Source: Pseudomonas moraviensis
GTDB lineage: Bacteria; Pseudomonadota; Gammaproteobacteria; Pseudomonadales; Pseudomonadaceae
Length of the DNA: 64,000 nt
Reading direction: 5' to 3'
Assembly (NCBI RefSeq): GCF_900105805.1
Contig: NZ_LT629788.1
Coordinates: 3,844,001-3,908,000 of the forward strand
Part shown: positions 27,081 through 35,329 of the stretch, piece by piece
Numbering within the stretch: the stretch's first letter is position 1
How the letters are laid out: every line of letters starts with the position of its first letter
Program-made: the position numbers and the translations under genes
The notes under the pieces: model-generated
Databases searched by the model: none
What the model was told of the DNA's origin: nothing
Seen by the model: only the letters and a program-made list of their open reading frames with translations

Positions 27081-27368
27081 TTAACCGCGCGCCTTCTCGA
27101 TCAACTCGATGTACTCGGCGGCATTACGCTGATCCTTGATGTGATCAACAAAAGTCTGGCCCTGCTCGTCCTTGCCATCGACGTCATAACCGGCCGTGAC
27201 GAAGAAGCCCAGAAAACGCTCGAAATCATCGATACGCAGGCCACGATAGGCCTTGATCAGTTTGTGCAGCGACGGCGAAGTGGCGTCGACCGGTTCAAAA
27301 TCGAGGAACAGCTTGATCTGCTCATCGCCGATCTCGTCACCAATCACTTGTTTCTTATCTTTACGCAT
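27081..27368 (-). CDS. PA4642-like small conserved protein
   Basis: 95 acidic residues (MRKDKKQVIGDEIGDEQIKL onward), a cytosolic-looking protein found next to mqo in pseudomonads. No membrane segment. The central FLGFFVTAGYDVDGKDEQG is well conserved as I recall, but no biochemical role is known. It ends facing the mqo terminator and lies downstream of the exported-protein gene at 27432, a gap of 63 bp. Confidence 0.82.
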   Translation of the reverse strand: MRKDKKQVIGDEIGDEQIKLFLDFEPVDATSPSLHKLIKAYRGLRIDDFERFLGFFVTAGYDVDGKDEQGQTFVDHIKDQRNAAEYIELIEKARG

Positions 27369-27431
27369 TGCCGACTCCAGCTCGCAGACATGACACGGGG
27401 CGGGCAGTTTACCCCTGCCGGACCGCCCGGC

Positions 27432-27911
27432 TCAACGCGGACGAATCGCACCGGTGTGCAAATCCGCCCAGATATGGCCGTTGGCATAACTGAGGAACTG
27501 CACATACACCGTGTCGTTGCGCAGCAGATCCATCACCACACGGTATTGCGCCAGTGGATAGAACAGCGTCAGGGTTTTGCTTTTTTCGTCGTAGGCCGGT
27601 TTTTTCAGGCTCTTGCTTTCGCCGTCGAAACTCACCAGCACCTGAGAAATGCTCGCGCCTTTGTTCAGCGACTTGCCTTTGAGGCGGATCAACAAAGATG
27701 AAGTGACCGGAATCGGCTGCTGATTGGACTGGCGCTGCGCACCGACCACCACTGAATACTCGCTGACCTGCAGCAGTTGCTGCTGCTCAGGCTCGGCGTC
27801 GCGCAGGGTCAGATCGTCCGGCGGCAGGAACTGGCTGTGCATCGGCGCGGCGGACAGTGGCAGGCTGAGAATCAGCAACGAGGCGGCGAGACTGCGGATC
27901 AAGAGGCGCAT
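27432..27911 (-). CDS. exported hypothetical protein
   Basis: 159 residues with a Sec signal peptide (MRLLIRSLAASLLILSLPLS, cut after SAA). The mature part looks all-beta, with a Gln-rich stretch (EPEQQQLLQ). A ggag ribosome site precedes the ATG. No known domain. By order it corresponds to P. aeruginosa PA4643 (from memory). It may be co-transcribed with the PA4642-like gene. Confidence 0.78.
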   Translation of the reverse strand: MRLLIRSLAASLLILSLPLSAAPMHSQFLPPDDLTLRDAEPEQQQLLQVSEYSVVVGAQRQSNQQPIPVTSSLLIRLKGKSLNKGASISQVLVSFDGESKSLKKPAYDEKSKTLTLFYPLAQYRVVMDLLRNDTVYVQFLSYANGHIWADLHTGAIRPR

Positions 27912-27966
27912 GACGGACTCCGGAGGGCGGGGCCGGGCACTCTAGCATGGGTATCACACAAACAAA

Positions 27967-28055
27967 TGTAGGAGTGAGCCTGCTCGCGATTGCGGTCTGT
28001 CAGCAACGTAACTGTTGGCTGGTATGACGCTATCGCGAGCAGGCTCACTCCTACA
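27967..28055. repeat. REP inverted pair (family A variant, gtaggagtgagcctgctcgc)
   Basis: Two facing copies of tgtaggagtgagcctgctcg with a spacer of about 40 bp, between hpt and the exported-protein gene. Confidence 0.9.
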
Positions 28056-28072
28056 GGGGATGGTGCTTTGGA

Positions 28073-28630
28073 TTACATGCCTTTAACGGCGTAAATCCCG
28101 TTGGCATTGCGCCAGTAGCCTTTGTAGTCCATGCCATAACCGAAGATATAGCGGTCGATGCACGGGAGGCCGACGAAATCGGCTTTCAGGTCAGGACGCG
28201 CCTTGCGGTCGTGATCCTTGTCGATCAGCACGGCGGTGTGCACTTTGCGTGCGCCGGCGTGTTTGCAGAAGTCGATGATCGCGCCCAGGGTGTGACCTTC
28301 GTCGAGGATGTCGTCGATGATCAGCACGTCGCGGTCGATGAACGAGACTTCCGGCTTGGCTTTCCAGAACAGATCGCCGCCGCTGGTTTCGTTGCGATAA
28401 CGGGTCGCGTGCAGGTAGGACGCTTCCAGCGGGAATTGCAGATGCGTCAGCAGTTTGCCGGAGAAGATCAGGCCGCCGTTCATCACGCAGAACACCACCG
28501 GATTGCTGTCAGCCAGTTGTTCGTTGATTTGTGCACCGACGCGAGCGATGGCCGCCTCGACTTCAGACTCGGTGTACAGGCAGTCAGCCTCTCGCATGAT
28601 TTGACGGATATGCTCGAGATCAGCGGACAT
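28073..28630 (-). CDS. hpt: hypoxanthine-guanine phosphoribosyltransferase
   Basis: 185-residue type I phosphoribosyltransferase. It salvages hypoxanthine or guanine with PRPP to IMP or GMP in the cytosol. The PRPP-binding loop is DVLIIDDILDEGHT (about residues 100-113), and the flexible-loop and hood regions are intact. The ATG at 28630 follows ggagagcgcc; a long upstream frame is rejected. It is divergent from upp, with palindromes between the two. Confidence 0.92.
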   Translation of the reverse strand: MSADLEHIRQIMREADCLYTESEVEAAIARVGAQINEQLADSNPVVFCVMNGGLIFSGKLLTHLQFPLEASYLHATRYRNETSGGDLFWKAKPEVSFIDRDVLIIDDILDEGHTLGAIIDFCKHAGARKVHTAVLIDKDHDRKARPDLKADFVGLPCIDRYIFGYGMDYKGYWRNANGIYAVKGM

Positions 28631-28722
28631 GGCGCTCTCCAGGGGGTAGGCGGAATTGGAAAAGCGGGCAAAGGTACGCATCCCGCGAGGTCGAATCAAG
28701 CTCTTATGGACTAACGTACAGA

Positions 28723-28760
28723 ATGTCCTATAGGACATCACCCTCGGATAGATTAATCTA
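28723..28760. promoter_or_regulatory. two palindromes in the hpt-upp divergent promoter region
   Basis: A perfect 16-bp palindrome (atgtcctataggacat, 28723-28738) and, 10 bp on, a perfect 12-bp palindrome (tagattaatcta, 28749-28760). They sit between the starts of hpt (28630, leftward) and upp (28796, rightward) and look like operator sites. No regulator is known to me for this motif. Confidence 0.5.
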
Positions 28761-28795
28761 GGCCGGTTTTTTTGCCCGCCGCCGGAGCCTTTCCC

Positions 28796-29434
28796 ATGCC
28801 CATCCTCGAGATCCGCCATCCGCTGATCCGTCATAAACTCGGCCTGATGCGCCGCGCTGACATCAGCACCAAGAATTTCCGCGAGCTCGCTCAGGAAGTC
28901 GGCGCCCTGTTGACCTATGAAGCTACAAAAGATTTGCCGCTCGAATCCTACGACATTGCCGGCTGGTGCGGCACTGTGTCGGTGGAAAAGATCGCCGGCA
29001 AGAAGATCACCGTCGTGCCGATCCTGCGTGCCGGCATCGGCATGCTCGAAGGCGTGCTCAGCCTGATTCCGGGTGCCAAGGTCTCCGCCGTGGGCGTGGC
29101 CCGCAACGAAGAAACCCTGCAAGCGCACACCTATCTGGAAAAACTGGTACCGGAAATCGACGAACGTCTGGCGATGATCATCGACCCGATGCTCGCCACC
29201 GGCAGTTCCATGGTTGCCACCATCGACCTGCTCAAAAAGGCCGGATGCCGCGACATCCGCGCCATGGTTCTGGTCGCCGCGCCGGAAGGCATTGCCGCCG
29301 TAGAACAGGCGCACCCGGACGTGACCATCTACACCGCATCCATCGATGAGCGCTTGAACGAGCACGGCTACATCATTCCTGGGCTTGGCGACGCCGGTGA
29401 CAAGATCTTCGGCACCAAGCAGAAGGACGCGTAA
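28796..29434 (+). CDS. upp: uracil phosphoribosyltransferase
   Basis: 212-residue enzyme that converts uracil and PRPP to UMP. The PRPP motif is MIIDPMLATGSSMV (about residues 128-141), and the C-terminal uracil site is HGYIIPGLGDAGDKIFGT. The ATG at 28796 follows gccggagc. The uracil permease gene follows after 2 bp, so import and salvage are translationally linked. Confidence 0.95.
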   Translation: MPILEIRHPLIRHKLGLMRRADISTKNFRELAQEVGALLTYEATKDLPLESYDIAGWCGTVSVEKIAGKKITVVPILRAGIGMLEGVLSLIPGAKVSAVGVARNEETLQAHTYLEKLVPEIDERLAMIIDPMLATGSSMVATIDLLKKAGCRDIRAMVLVAAPEGIAAVEQAHPDVTIYTASIDERLNEHGYIIPGLGDAGDKIFGTKQKDA

Positions 29435-29436
29435 CC

Positions 29437-30711
29437 ATGCAGCAAGAGTTCAACGATCCGCTCTGGCGCACGGTGCTGTCCGGCGCGCAGATGCTGTTCG
29501 TGGCTTTCGGCGCTTTGGTGCTGATGCCACTGATCACGGGCCTGGACCCGAACGTGGCACTGTTTACCGCAGGTCTGGGGACGATCCTGTTCCAGATCGT
29601 CACCGGGCGTCAGGTGCCGGTGTTCCTCGCGTCGAGCTTCGCTTTCATCACACCGATCATCCTCGCCAAGGGCCAGTTCGGCCTCGCCGCGACCATGGGC
29701 GGAGTGATGGCGGCCGGTTTCGTCTACACCTTCCTGGGCCTGGCCGTGAAGATCAAAGGCACCGGCTTCATTGACCGGTTGCTGCCACCGGTGGTGATCG
29801 GCCCGGTGATCATCTCCATCGGCCTGGCCATGGCGCCGATTGCCGCGAACATGGCGATGGGCAAGGCCGGTGACGGCACCGAGCTGATCCACTATCAGAC
29901 GGCGATGATGATTTCCATGCCGGCGCTGCTGACCACGTTGATCGTGGCAGTGTTCGGCAAGGGCATCTTTCGTCTGGTGCCGATCATTTCCGGCGTGTTG
30001 GTGGGATTTGCCATGTCGTTCTATTTCGGCGTGGTCGACACGGCGAAAATTGCTGCCGCGCCCTGGTTCGCCTTGCCGCACTTCACCGCGCCAGAGTTCA
30101 ACTGGCAGGCGATTCTGTTCATCGTTCCGGTGGCACTGGCTCCGGCGATTGAGCACATCGGCGGCGTGATTGCCGTGGGTAGCGTGACCGGTCGCGATTA
30201 CCTGAAGAAGCCGGGCCTGCATCGCACCCTGCTTGGTGACGGCATTGCGACCACCGCTGCCGGCCTGTTCGGTGGCCCGCCCAACACCACTTACGCCGAA
30301 GTCACCGGCGCAGTGATGCTGACCAAGAACTACAACCCGAAAATCATGACCTGGGCGGCGATCTTCGCCATCACCCTGGCGTTCATCGGCAAGTTCGGCG
30401 CGCTGCTGCAAAGCATTCCGGTGCCGGTGATGGGCGGGATTCTGTGCCTGTTGTTCGGTTCGATTGCGGCGGTGGGCATGAACACCCTGATCCGCCACAA
30501 GATCGACCTGGGCGAAGCGCGCAACCTGGTGATCGTCTCGGTGACGCTGGTGTTTGGCATTGGCGGTGTGCTGGTCGGCACCGGCACCGGTCCGGACGAC
30601 TTCGGCCTCAAAGGCATCGCGCTGTGCGCGGTGGTGGCGATTGCGCTGAACCTGATCCTGCCGGGTAATGACGGCTGGAAGAACAAGAAGGCGGATGAGC
30701 CGCTGATTTAA
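29437..30711 (+). CDS. uraA: uracil:proton symporter
   Basis: 424-residue inner-membrane permease of the NCS2 family with about 12-14 hydrophobic segments. It carries the family signature around ALAPAIEHIGGVIAVG, whose Glu is the uracil ligand in UraA. It starts 2 bp after upp. Together the two genes take up and trap exogenous uracil. Confidence 0.93.
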   Translation: MQQEFNDPLWRTVLSGAQMLFVAFGALVLMPLITGLDPNVALFTAGLGTILFQIVTGRQVPVFLASSFAFITPIILAKGQFGLAATMGGVMAAGFVYTFLGLAVKIKGTGFIDRLLPPVVIGPVIISIGLAMAPIAANMAMGKAGDGTELIHYQTAMMISMPALLTTLIVAVFGKGIFRLVPIISGVLVGFAMSFYFGVVDTAKIAAAPWFALPHFTAPEFNWQAILFIVPVALAPAIEHIGGVIAVGSVTGRDYLKKPGLHRTLLGDGIATTAAGLFGGPPNTTYAEVTGAVMLTKNYNPKIMTWAAIFAITLAFIGKFGALLQSIPVPVMGGILCLLFGSIAAVGMNTLIRHKIDLGEARNLVIVSVTLVFGIGGVLVGTGTGPDDFGLKGIALCAVVAIALNLILPGNDGWKNKKADEPLI

Positions 30712-30740
30712 CGCCTGAAGATTTTTACTGCCTGACAGAT

Positions 30741-30809
30741 AGCTATCGCGAGCAGGCTCACTCCTACAAGGTCAACGCAATACCTGTAGGAGTGAGCCTG
30801 CTCGCGATT
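30741..30809. repeat. REP inverted pair (family A variant)
   Basis: Two copies (gctatcgcgagcaggctcac and its inverse) with a spacer of about 18 bp, between convergent uraA and hemH. Confidence 0.9.
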
Positions 30810-30813
30810 TGCT

Positions 30814-31839
30814 TTAAAGGGCCAGCGGCGCGCGTTCGCAGAGCGTCGCCAAAGCCTTGGCCCATTGCGCGTCGTCGTTCAGGCACGGCACCAGCACCAG
30901 TTCCTCGCCCCCCGCTTCGCGGAATTGTTCCTTGCCGCGATCGCCGATCTCTTCCAGCGTCTCGATGCAATCGGCGACGAACGCCGGGCACATCACCAGA
31001 ATCTTTTTCACCCCGCTTTTCGCCAGTTCATCCAGCCGCGCTTCGGTGTACGGCTCGATCCATTTCGCCCGGCCCAGGCGGGACTGAAACGACACCGACC
31101 ACTTGCCGTCCGCCAGGCCCATGGTTTTGGCGAAGGCGGCGGCGGTGCGGAAACACTGCGCGCGATAACAGGTCGCCAATACCGCCGCAGAGGCGGTCTG
31201 GCAGCAATCGGCGCCCTTGAGGCAGTGATTGCCTGTCGGGTCGAGTTTGCTCAGATGCCGCTCAGGCAAGCCGTGAAAACTCAGCAGCAGATGGTCGTAA
31301 TCCTGCTGCAGGTGTGGGCGCGCGCTGGCGGCCAGTGCTTCGATGTATTCCGGCTGATCGTAGAACGGTTGCAGGATCGACAGCTGCACGTCGAGTTTCT
31401 TCTCGCGCAGCACGCGTCGGGCTTCTTCGATCACCGTGGTCGTGGTGCTGTCGGCGAACTGCGGATACAGCGGCGCCAGCGTGATTTTCCGGTGCCCGGC
31501 CTTCACCAGACGCAGCAGACACGTTTCGATCGACGGCTCGCCATAACGCATCGCCAGATCCACCGGGCCGTGTTTCCACGTTCGGGTCATCTGCTCCTGC
31601 AAGCGGCGGCTGAGCACCACCAGTGGCGAGCCCTCCTCCCACCAGATCGACGCATAGGCATGGGCTGATTGCTCGGGACGCTTGATCAGGATCAGCGACA
31701 CCAGCAGCCGCCGCAGCGGCCACGGCAGATCAATCACGTACGGGTCCATCAGAAATTGATTGAGGTAGCTGCGCACATCGGCCACCGAGGTGGAGGCCGG
31801 AGAGCCCAGGTTGACCAGAAGCAAAGCGTGATCGGTCAT
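30814..31839 (-). CDS. hemH: ferrochelatase
   Basis: 341-residue enzyme inserting Fe2+ into protoporphyrin IX, the last step of haem synthesis. The N-terminal MTDHALLLVNLGSPAS and the signature LLLSFHGLPERHL (catalytic His, about residue 186) are present. The ATG at 31839 is chosen because the family starts there and the frame upstream runs into the preceding gene. It lies 13 bp downstream of the TIGR01777 gene, so the two are an operon. Confidence 0.94.
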   Translation of the reverse strand: MTDHALLLVNLGSPASTSVADVRSYLNQFLMDPYVIDLPWPLRRLLVSLILIKRPEQSAHAYASIWWEEGSPLVVLSRRLQEQMTRTWKHGPVDLAMRYGEPSIETCLLRLVKAGHRKITLAPLYPQFADSTTTTVIEEARRVLREKKLDVQLSILQPFYDQPEYIEALAASARPHLQQDYDHLLLSFHGLPERHLSKLDPTGNHCLKGADCCQTASAAVLATCYRAQCFRTAAAFAKTMGLADGKWSVSFQSRLGRAKWIEPYTEARLDELAKSGVKKILVMCPAFVADCIETLEEIGDRGKEQFREAGGEELVLVPCLNDDAQWAKALATLCERAPLAL

Positions 31840-31852
31840 GCAACGTCCTATT

Positions 31853-32755
31853 TCAGAGGCGGCTGGATAGATCATCCAGAGCCGCACGTAAATCCGTAAA
31901 GCGGAAGCTGAATCCCGCTTCCAGCAAGCGTGCCGGCGTCGCGCGCTGGCCGCCGAGCAATAACAGTGACAGCTCGCCGAGCATGACTTTCAGCGCCAGG
32001 GTCGGCATCGGCATGAACACCGGGCGGTGCAATACGCTGCCCAGGGTCTTGGCAAATTCACGGTTGCGCACAGGTTTCGGCGCGCAGGCATTATAAGGAC
32101 CGCTGGCCTGATTGCGGTGCAGAAGAAAATCAATCAGGGCGATTTGATCGTCGATGTGAATCCATGGCATCCACTGCCGACCATTGCCCAACGGCCCGCC
32201 GAGCCCGAGCTTGAACGGCAGCAACAGCCGCGACAAAAAGCCGCCCTCGGCCGACAGCACCAGACCGGTTCGCACCAGCACCACGCGGATGCCGAGGTTC
32301 TCGGCGCGCAGCGCGGTTTCTTCCCAGGCGATGCACAACTGACTGGCGAAGTCGTCGATGCCGGGCGGCGACTCTTCAGTCAATTCGCGCTCGCCACCGT
32401 CGCCGTACCAGCCGATCGCCGAGCCGGAAATCAGCAGCGACGGTTTCTGCGCACGAGTTTCCAGCCACGCGAGCAGCGTTTCTGTCAGCGTGATGCGACT
32501 GCTCCAGAGCAACGCCTTGCGACGATGGGTCCAGGGGCGATCGGCAATCGGCGCCCCAGCGAGATTGACGATCGCATCCAGCGGCTCTTCGCCGAGGTCC
32601 TCCAGCCGCGCAATCCCGCGCACTTGGGGGCCGCAGATCTGCGCGACCTTTTCCGCACGGCGACTCCACACCGTCAGGCGATGGCCCTGCTCCAGCCAGT
32701 GTCGGCAGAGCTGACGTCCGATCAAACCAGTACCGCCGGTCAGCAATATGTGCAT
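31853..32755 (-). CDS. TIGR01777-family SDR oxidoreductase/epimerase (YfcH-like)
   Basis: 300-residue extended SDR. The NAD(P) motif is LLTGGTGLIGRQLC (residues 4-17). The C-terminal DUF1731 region (ATPARLLEAGFSFRFTDLRAALDDL) is typical of the family. It sits directly upstream of hemH, as in P. aeruginosa (PA4656-PA4655 from memory). gaggaag precedes the ATG. Substrate unknown. Confidence 0.88.
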   Translation of the reverse strand: MHILLTGGTGLIGRQLCRHWLEQGHRLTVWSRRAEKVAQICGPQVRGIARLEDLGEEPLDAIVNLAGAPIADRPWTHRRKALLWSSRITLTETLLAWLETRAQKPSLLISGSAIGWYGDGGERELTEESPPGIDDFASQLCIAWEETALRAENLGIRVVLVRTGLVLSAEGGFLSRLLLPFKLGLGGPLGNGRQWMPWIHIDDQIALIDFLLHRNQASGPYNACAPKPVRNREFAKTLGSVLHRPVFMPMPTLALKVMLGELSLLLLGGQRATPARLLEAGFSFRFTDLRAALDDLSSRL

Positions 32756-32898
32756 GACATCTTCCTCGCGTGGCGTTTAACCCGGATCACTAGTCTATTT
32801 TTATAGGCAGGGATCTTTTCTATCGGGCAGGCTCTATGGTTTAACAATAGGCCAAGCTGTCAGAACGAGAACGCTAGAAGTTATACCAAAAAACAGAA

Positions 32899-32933
32899 TT
32901 GTACAGGTTTCATCGACGGCGTAGTCTGTACAG
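32899..32933 (+). promoter_or_regulatory. TTGTACA/CTGTACAG operator-promoter of FAD oxidoreductase gene
   Basis: ttgtacag (32899-32906) and ctgtacag (32926-32933) lie 27 bp apart just before an aacgagg ribosome site. The first box can double as a -35, with tagtct (32922-32927) as a weak -10 after 17 bp. The same boxes and flanks (ttata...caaaa, catcga) recur at 34270-34346, so one regulator probably controls both promoters. Confidence 0.6.
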
Positions 32934-32952
32934 AAAGGTAAACGAGGCCCCT

Positions 32953-33939
32953 ATGACTGTACCTATCGCAATCATTGGCACCGGCATCGCCGGGCTCTCC
33001 GCCGCCCAGGCTCTGACAGAGACCGGGCATACCGTTCAACTGTTCGATAAAAGCCGTGGCAGCGGCGGGCGCATGTCGAGCAAGCGCAGCGACGCTGGCT
33101 CGCTGGACATGGGCGCTCAATACTTCACCGCGCGTGACCGGCGCTTCGTCACCGAGGTGCAGCGCTGGCAGAGCCAGGGCTGGGCCGCCGAGTGGACGCC
33201 GCAGCTCTACACCTTCCAGGGCGGGCAACTGAACATGTCGCCGGACGAGCAGACCCGCTGGGTCGGTACGCCGCGCATGAGCGCCATCACCCGCGGCCTG
33301 CTCGATGGTCTGGATGTGCAGTTTGCCTGCCGCATCACCGAGGTCTATCGCGGCGAAGAACATTGGCATCTGCAAGACGCCGACGGCTGTACCCACGGCC
33401 CCTTCAGCCATGTGGTGATCGCCACGCCGGCACCACAAGCGACCGCGCTGCTGGCCGCCGCGCCGAAACTCGCCGGCGTTGCTGCCGGGGTGAAAATGGA
33501 GCCGACCTGGGCCGTCGCCCTCGCCTTCGAAACCCCGCTCGATACGCCGATCGAAGGCTGCTTCGTGCAGGACAGTCCGCTCGACTGGCTGGCGCGCAAC
33601 CGCAGCAAACCCGGGCGCGACACCACCCTCGACACCTGGGTGCTGCATGCAACCAGCGCTTGGAGCCGGCAGCACATCGATCTGTCCAAGGAAGCGGTCA
33701 TCGAGCATCTGCATGGCGCTTTCGCCGAACTGCTGCACAGCGCCATGCCTGCGCCAACCTTCAGCCTCGCCCACCGCTGGCTCTACGCGCGCCCCGCGAC
33801 CGGCCACGAATGGACCACGCTGGCCGACGCCGATCTGGGTTTGTATGCCTGTGGCGACTGGTGTCTGTCGGGTCGCGTCGAAGGCGCCTGGCTCAGCGGT
33901 CAGGAGGCTGCACGTCGCTTGCACGAACACCTGCAATGA
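32953..33939 (+). CDS. FAD-dependent oxidoreductase (renalase/amine-oxidase-like)
   Basis: 328-residue flavoprotein. The FAD motif is IAIIGTGIAGLSAAQAL at residues 5-21, with the second signature GSGGRMSSKR shortly after and a C-terminal FAD motif (LGLYACGDWCLSGRVEGAWLSG). It resembles bacterial renalase-like proteins, whose natural substrates are uncertain. The ATG at 32953 follows gagg. It carries its own TTGTACA-type promoter and overlaps the next small gene (ATGA), so it is likely part of the light or photo-oxidative regulon. Confidence 0.85.
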   Translation: MTVPIAIIGTGIAGLSAAQALTETGHTVQLFDKSRGSGGRMSSKRSDAGSLDMGAQYFTARDRRFVTEVQRWQSQGWAAEWTPQLYTFQGGQLNMSPDEQTRWVGTPRMSAITRGLLDGLDVQFACRITEVYRGEEHWHLQDADGCTHGPFSHVVIATPAPQATALLAAAPKLAGVAAGVKMEPTWAVALAFETPLDTPIEGCFVQDSPLDWLARNRSKPGRDTTLDTWVLHATSAWSRQHIDLSKEAVIEHLHGAFAELLHSAMPAPTFSLAHRWLYARPATGHEWTTLADADLGLYACGDWCLSGRVEGAWLSGQEAARRLHEHLQ

Positions 33940-34151
33940 ATCGGATCAATCCACGCAAACTGCTGCTGTCGAAATGGACAGCAGCCCACCCGCAGAATCG
34001 CGAAAAGTATTTTCTGGTCACCGAGCTGATCCGCGATGAGGAAGGCACGGTACTCGAGGTCGAGTTGCAGGCGGTGCTGACCCAGCGTAGCGAGCGAATG
34101 GATTGGCGAACGCTTCAGGACAATGAAAACTGGGTACTGGGCTGGAAATAA
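33936..34151 (+). CDS. TIGR02450-family Trp-rich small protein
   Basis: 71 residues with conserved tryptophans (LLLSKWTA, MDWRTLQ, NWVLGWK), the pattern of TIGR02450. The start codon overlaps the preceding stop by ATGA, so the two are translationally coupled. The family is often found near photolyase or cryptochrome genes in marine and soil bacteria. Molecular function unknown. Confidence 0.88.
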   Translation: MNRINPRKLLLSKWTAAHPQNREKYFLVTELIRDEEGTVLEVELQAVLTQRSERMDWRTLQDNENWVLGWK

Positions 34152-34159
34152 ATTTTCCT

Positions 34160-34249
34160 TGTAGGAGTAAGCCTGCTCGCGAAAGAGCTGTATCAGATAC
34201 GAAATCATTGACTGACCCACCGCTTTCGCGAGCAGGCTCGCTCCCACAG
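34160..34249. repeat. REP inverted pair (family A)
   Basis: Facing copies (tgtaggagtaagcctgctcg and cgcgagcaggctcgctccca) between the Trp-rich gene and the operator of the photolyase operon. Confidence 0.88.
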
Positions 34250-34270
34250 ATTCAGCGCCGCACGAAAAAT

Positions 34271-34346
34271 CTTATACAAAACATTTGACTTGTACATCCA
34301 TCGATCTATGCTGAGGAAAAGTTGTACAGAGATAAATCTCTGTACA
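34271..34346 (+). promoter_or_regulatory. operator region of photolyase operon with 24-bp perfect palindrome
   Basis: ttgtaca at 34290-34296 is followed by a perfect 24-bp palindrome at 34323-34346 (arms tgtacagagata and tatctctgtaca, with a central aa shared by the arms as aa/tt-type pairing at the centre). A -35/-10 pair is plausible at ttgact (34285-34290) and tatgct (34307-34312), spacer 16 bp, which would place the palindrome over the start of transcription. MerR/LitR proteins of light-responsive systems bind TGTACA-type sites. Confidence 0.65.
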
Positions 34347-34366
34347 GGTATAGATTCGAGGTGCTC

Positions 34367-35329
34367 ATGTCTACAGCTTCCCTGTCCAAGCCGAAGATCG
34401 CCATCAGCGCCTGCCTGTTGGGCGAAGAAGTGCGCTACAACGGTGGGCACAAGGAATCGCGGCTGTGCAGCCGTACCCTCGCGGAATATTTCGATTTCGT
34501 CCCGTTGTGCCCGGAAGTCGCCATCGGCATGGGCATTCCCCGCGAGCCGATCCGGCTGGTGGGCGACCCTGAACAACCCGAGGCCGTCGGCACCGTCGAC
34601 CGGACCATCAACGTCACCAGGCCGCTGGCCGAGTACGGCGAGAAAATGGCCGGCGAGCTGCAGGACCTTTGCGGCTACATCTTCATGCAGCAGTCGCCGT
34701 CCTGCGGACTAGAACGGGTCAAGGTCTATCACGCCAACGGTGCCCCGGTGAACGGCGGCGGACGTGGCATCTACGCGCAGGCGTTCTGTGCCCGACACCC
34801 GGACTTGCCGGTAGAAGAAGCCGGGCGCCTCAACGATCCGGTGCTCCGGGAAAACTTCATCACCCGCGTGCTCGCCTACAGCGCCTGGCAACAAGTGCTC
34901 GCTCAGGGCCTCAGCCGCCGCGCGCTCACCGAATTCCACTCGCGCTACAAGTACCTGCTGATGGCGCACAACCCGCTGCAATACAAAACCCTGGGCAAAC
35001 TGCTCGGCAACATGGCCGACAGCGATCCCGCCGAACTCGGCCCGCGCTACTTCAGCGAACTGATGGCCGCGCTGAAGAAATGCGCCACGCGCGGCACCCA
35101 TTGCAATGTGCTGCTGCACCTCAGCGGATATTTGAAACAATCGCTGAGTGCCGAAGACAAACAGGAAATGCAACAGGTCATCGGCCAGTACCGCCAGGGC
35201 ATCGTGCCGCTGGTGGTGCCTCTGACACTGCTTAAACACCACTTTCGACTCCATCCGGACCCGTACATCGCGCAACAGGTTTACCTGCAGCCGCATCCGG
35301 AAAACCTCAGTCTGCGAAACGCGATCTAA
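34367..35329 (+). CDS. DUF523-DUF1722 protein (YbgA-like C-terminus)
   Basis: 320 residues. The N-terminal DUF523 part has conserved cysteines (ISACLLGEEVRYNGGHK, PLCPEVAIGMGIPR, SPSCGLERVKVY). The C-terminal DUF1722/YbgA part contains FHSRYKYLLMAHNPLQYKTLG and CNVLLHLSGYLK. In enterobacteria YbgA-like proteins sit next to photolyase genes, as here. The ATG at 34367 follows gagg. Its stop overlaps the regulator start (TAATG). The cysteines suggest metal or cluster binding, but the biochemical role is not known. Confidence 0.88.
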   Translation: MSTASLSKPKIAISACLLGEEVRYNGGHKESRLCSRTLAEYFDFVPLCPEVAIGMGIPREPIRLVGDPEQPEAVGTVDRTINVTRPLAEYGEKMAGELQDLCGYIFMQQSPSCGLERVKVYHANGAPVNGGGRGIYAQAFCARHPDLPVEEAGRLNDPVLRENFITRVLAYSAWQQVLAQGLSRRALTEFHSRYKYLLMAHNPLQYKTLGKLLGNMADSDPAELGPRYFSELMAALKKCATRGTHCNVLLHLSGYLKQSLSAEDKQEMQQVIGQYRQGIVPLVVPLTLLKHHFRLHPDPYIAQQVYLQPHPENLSLRNAI

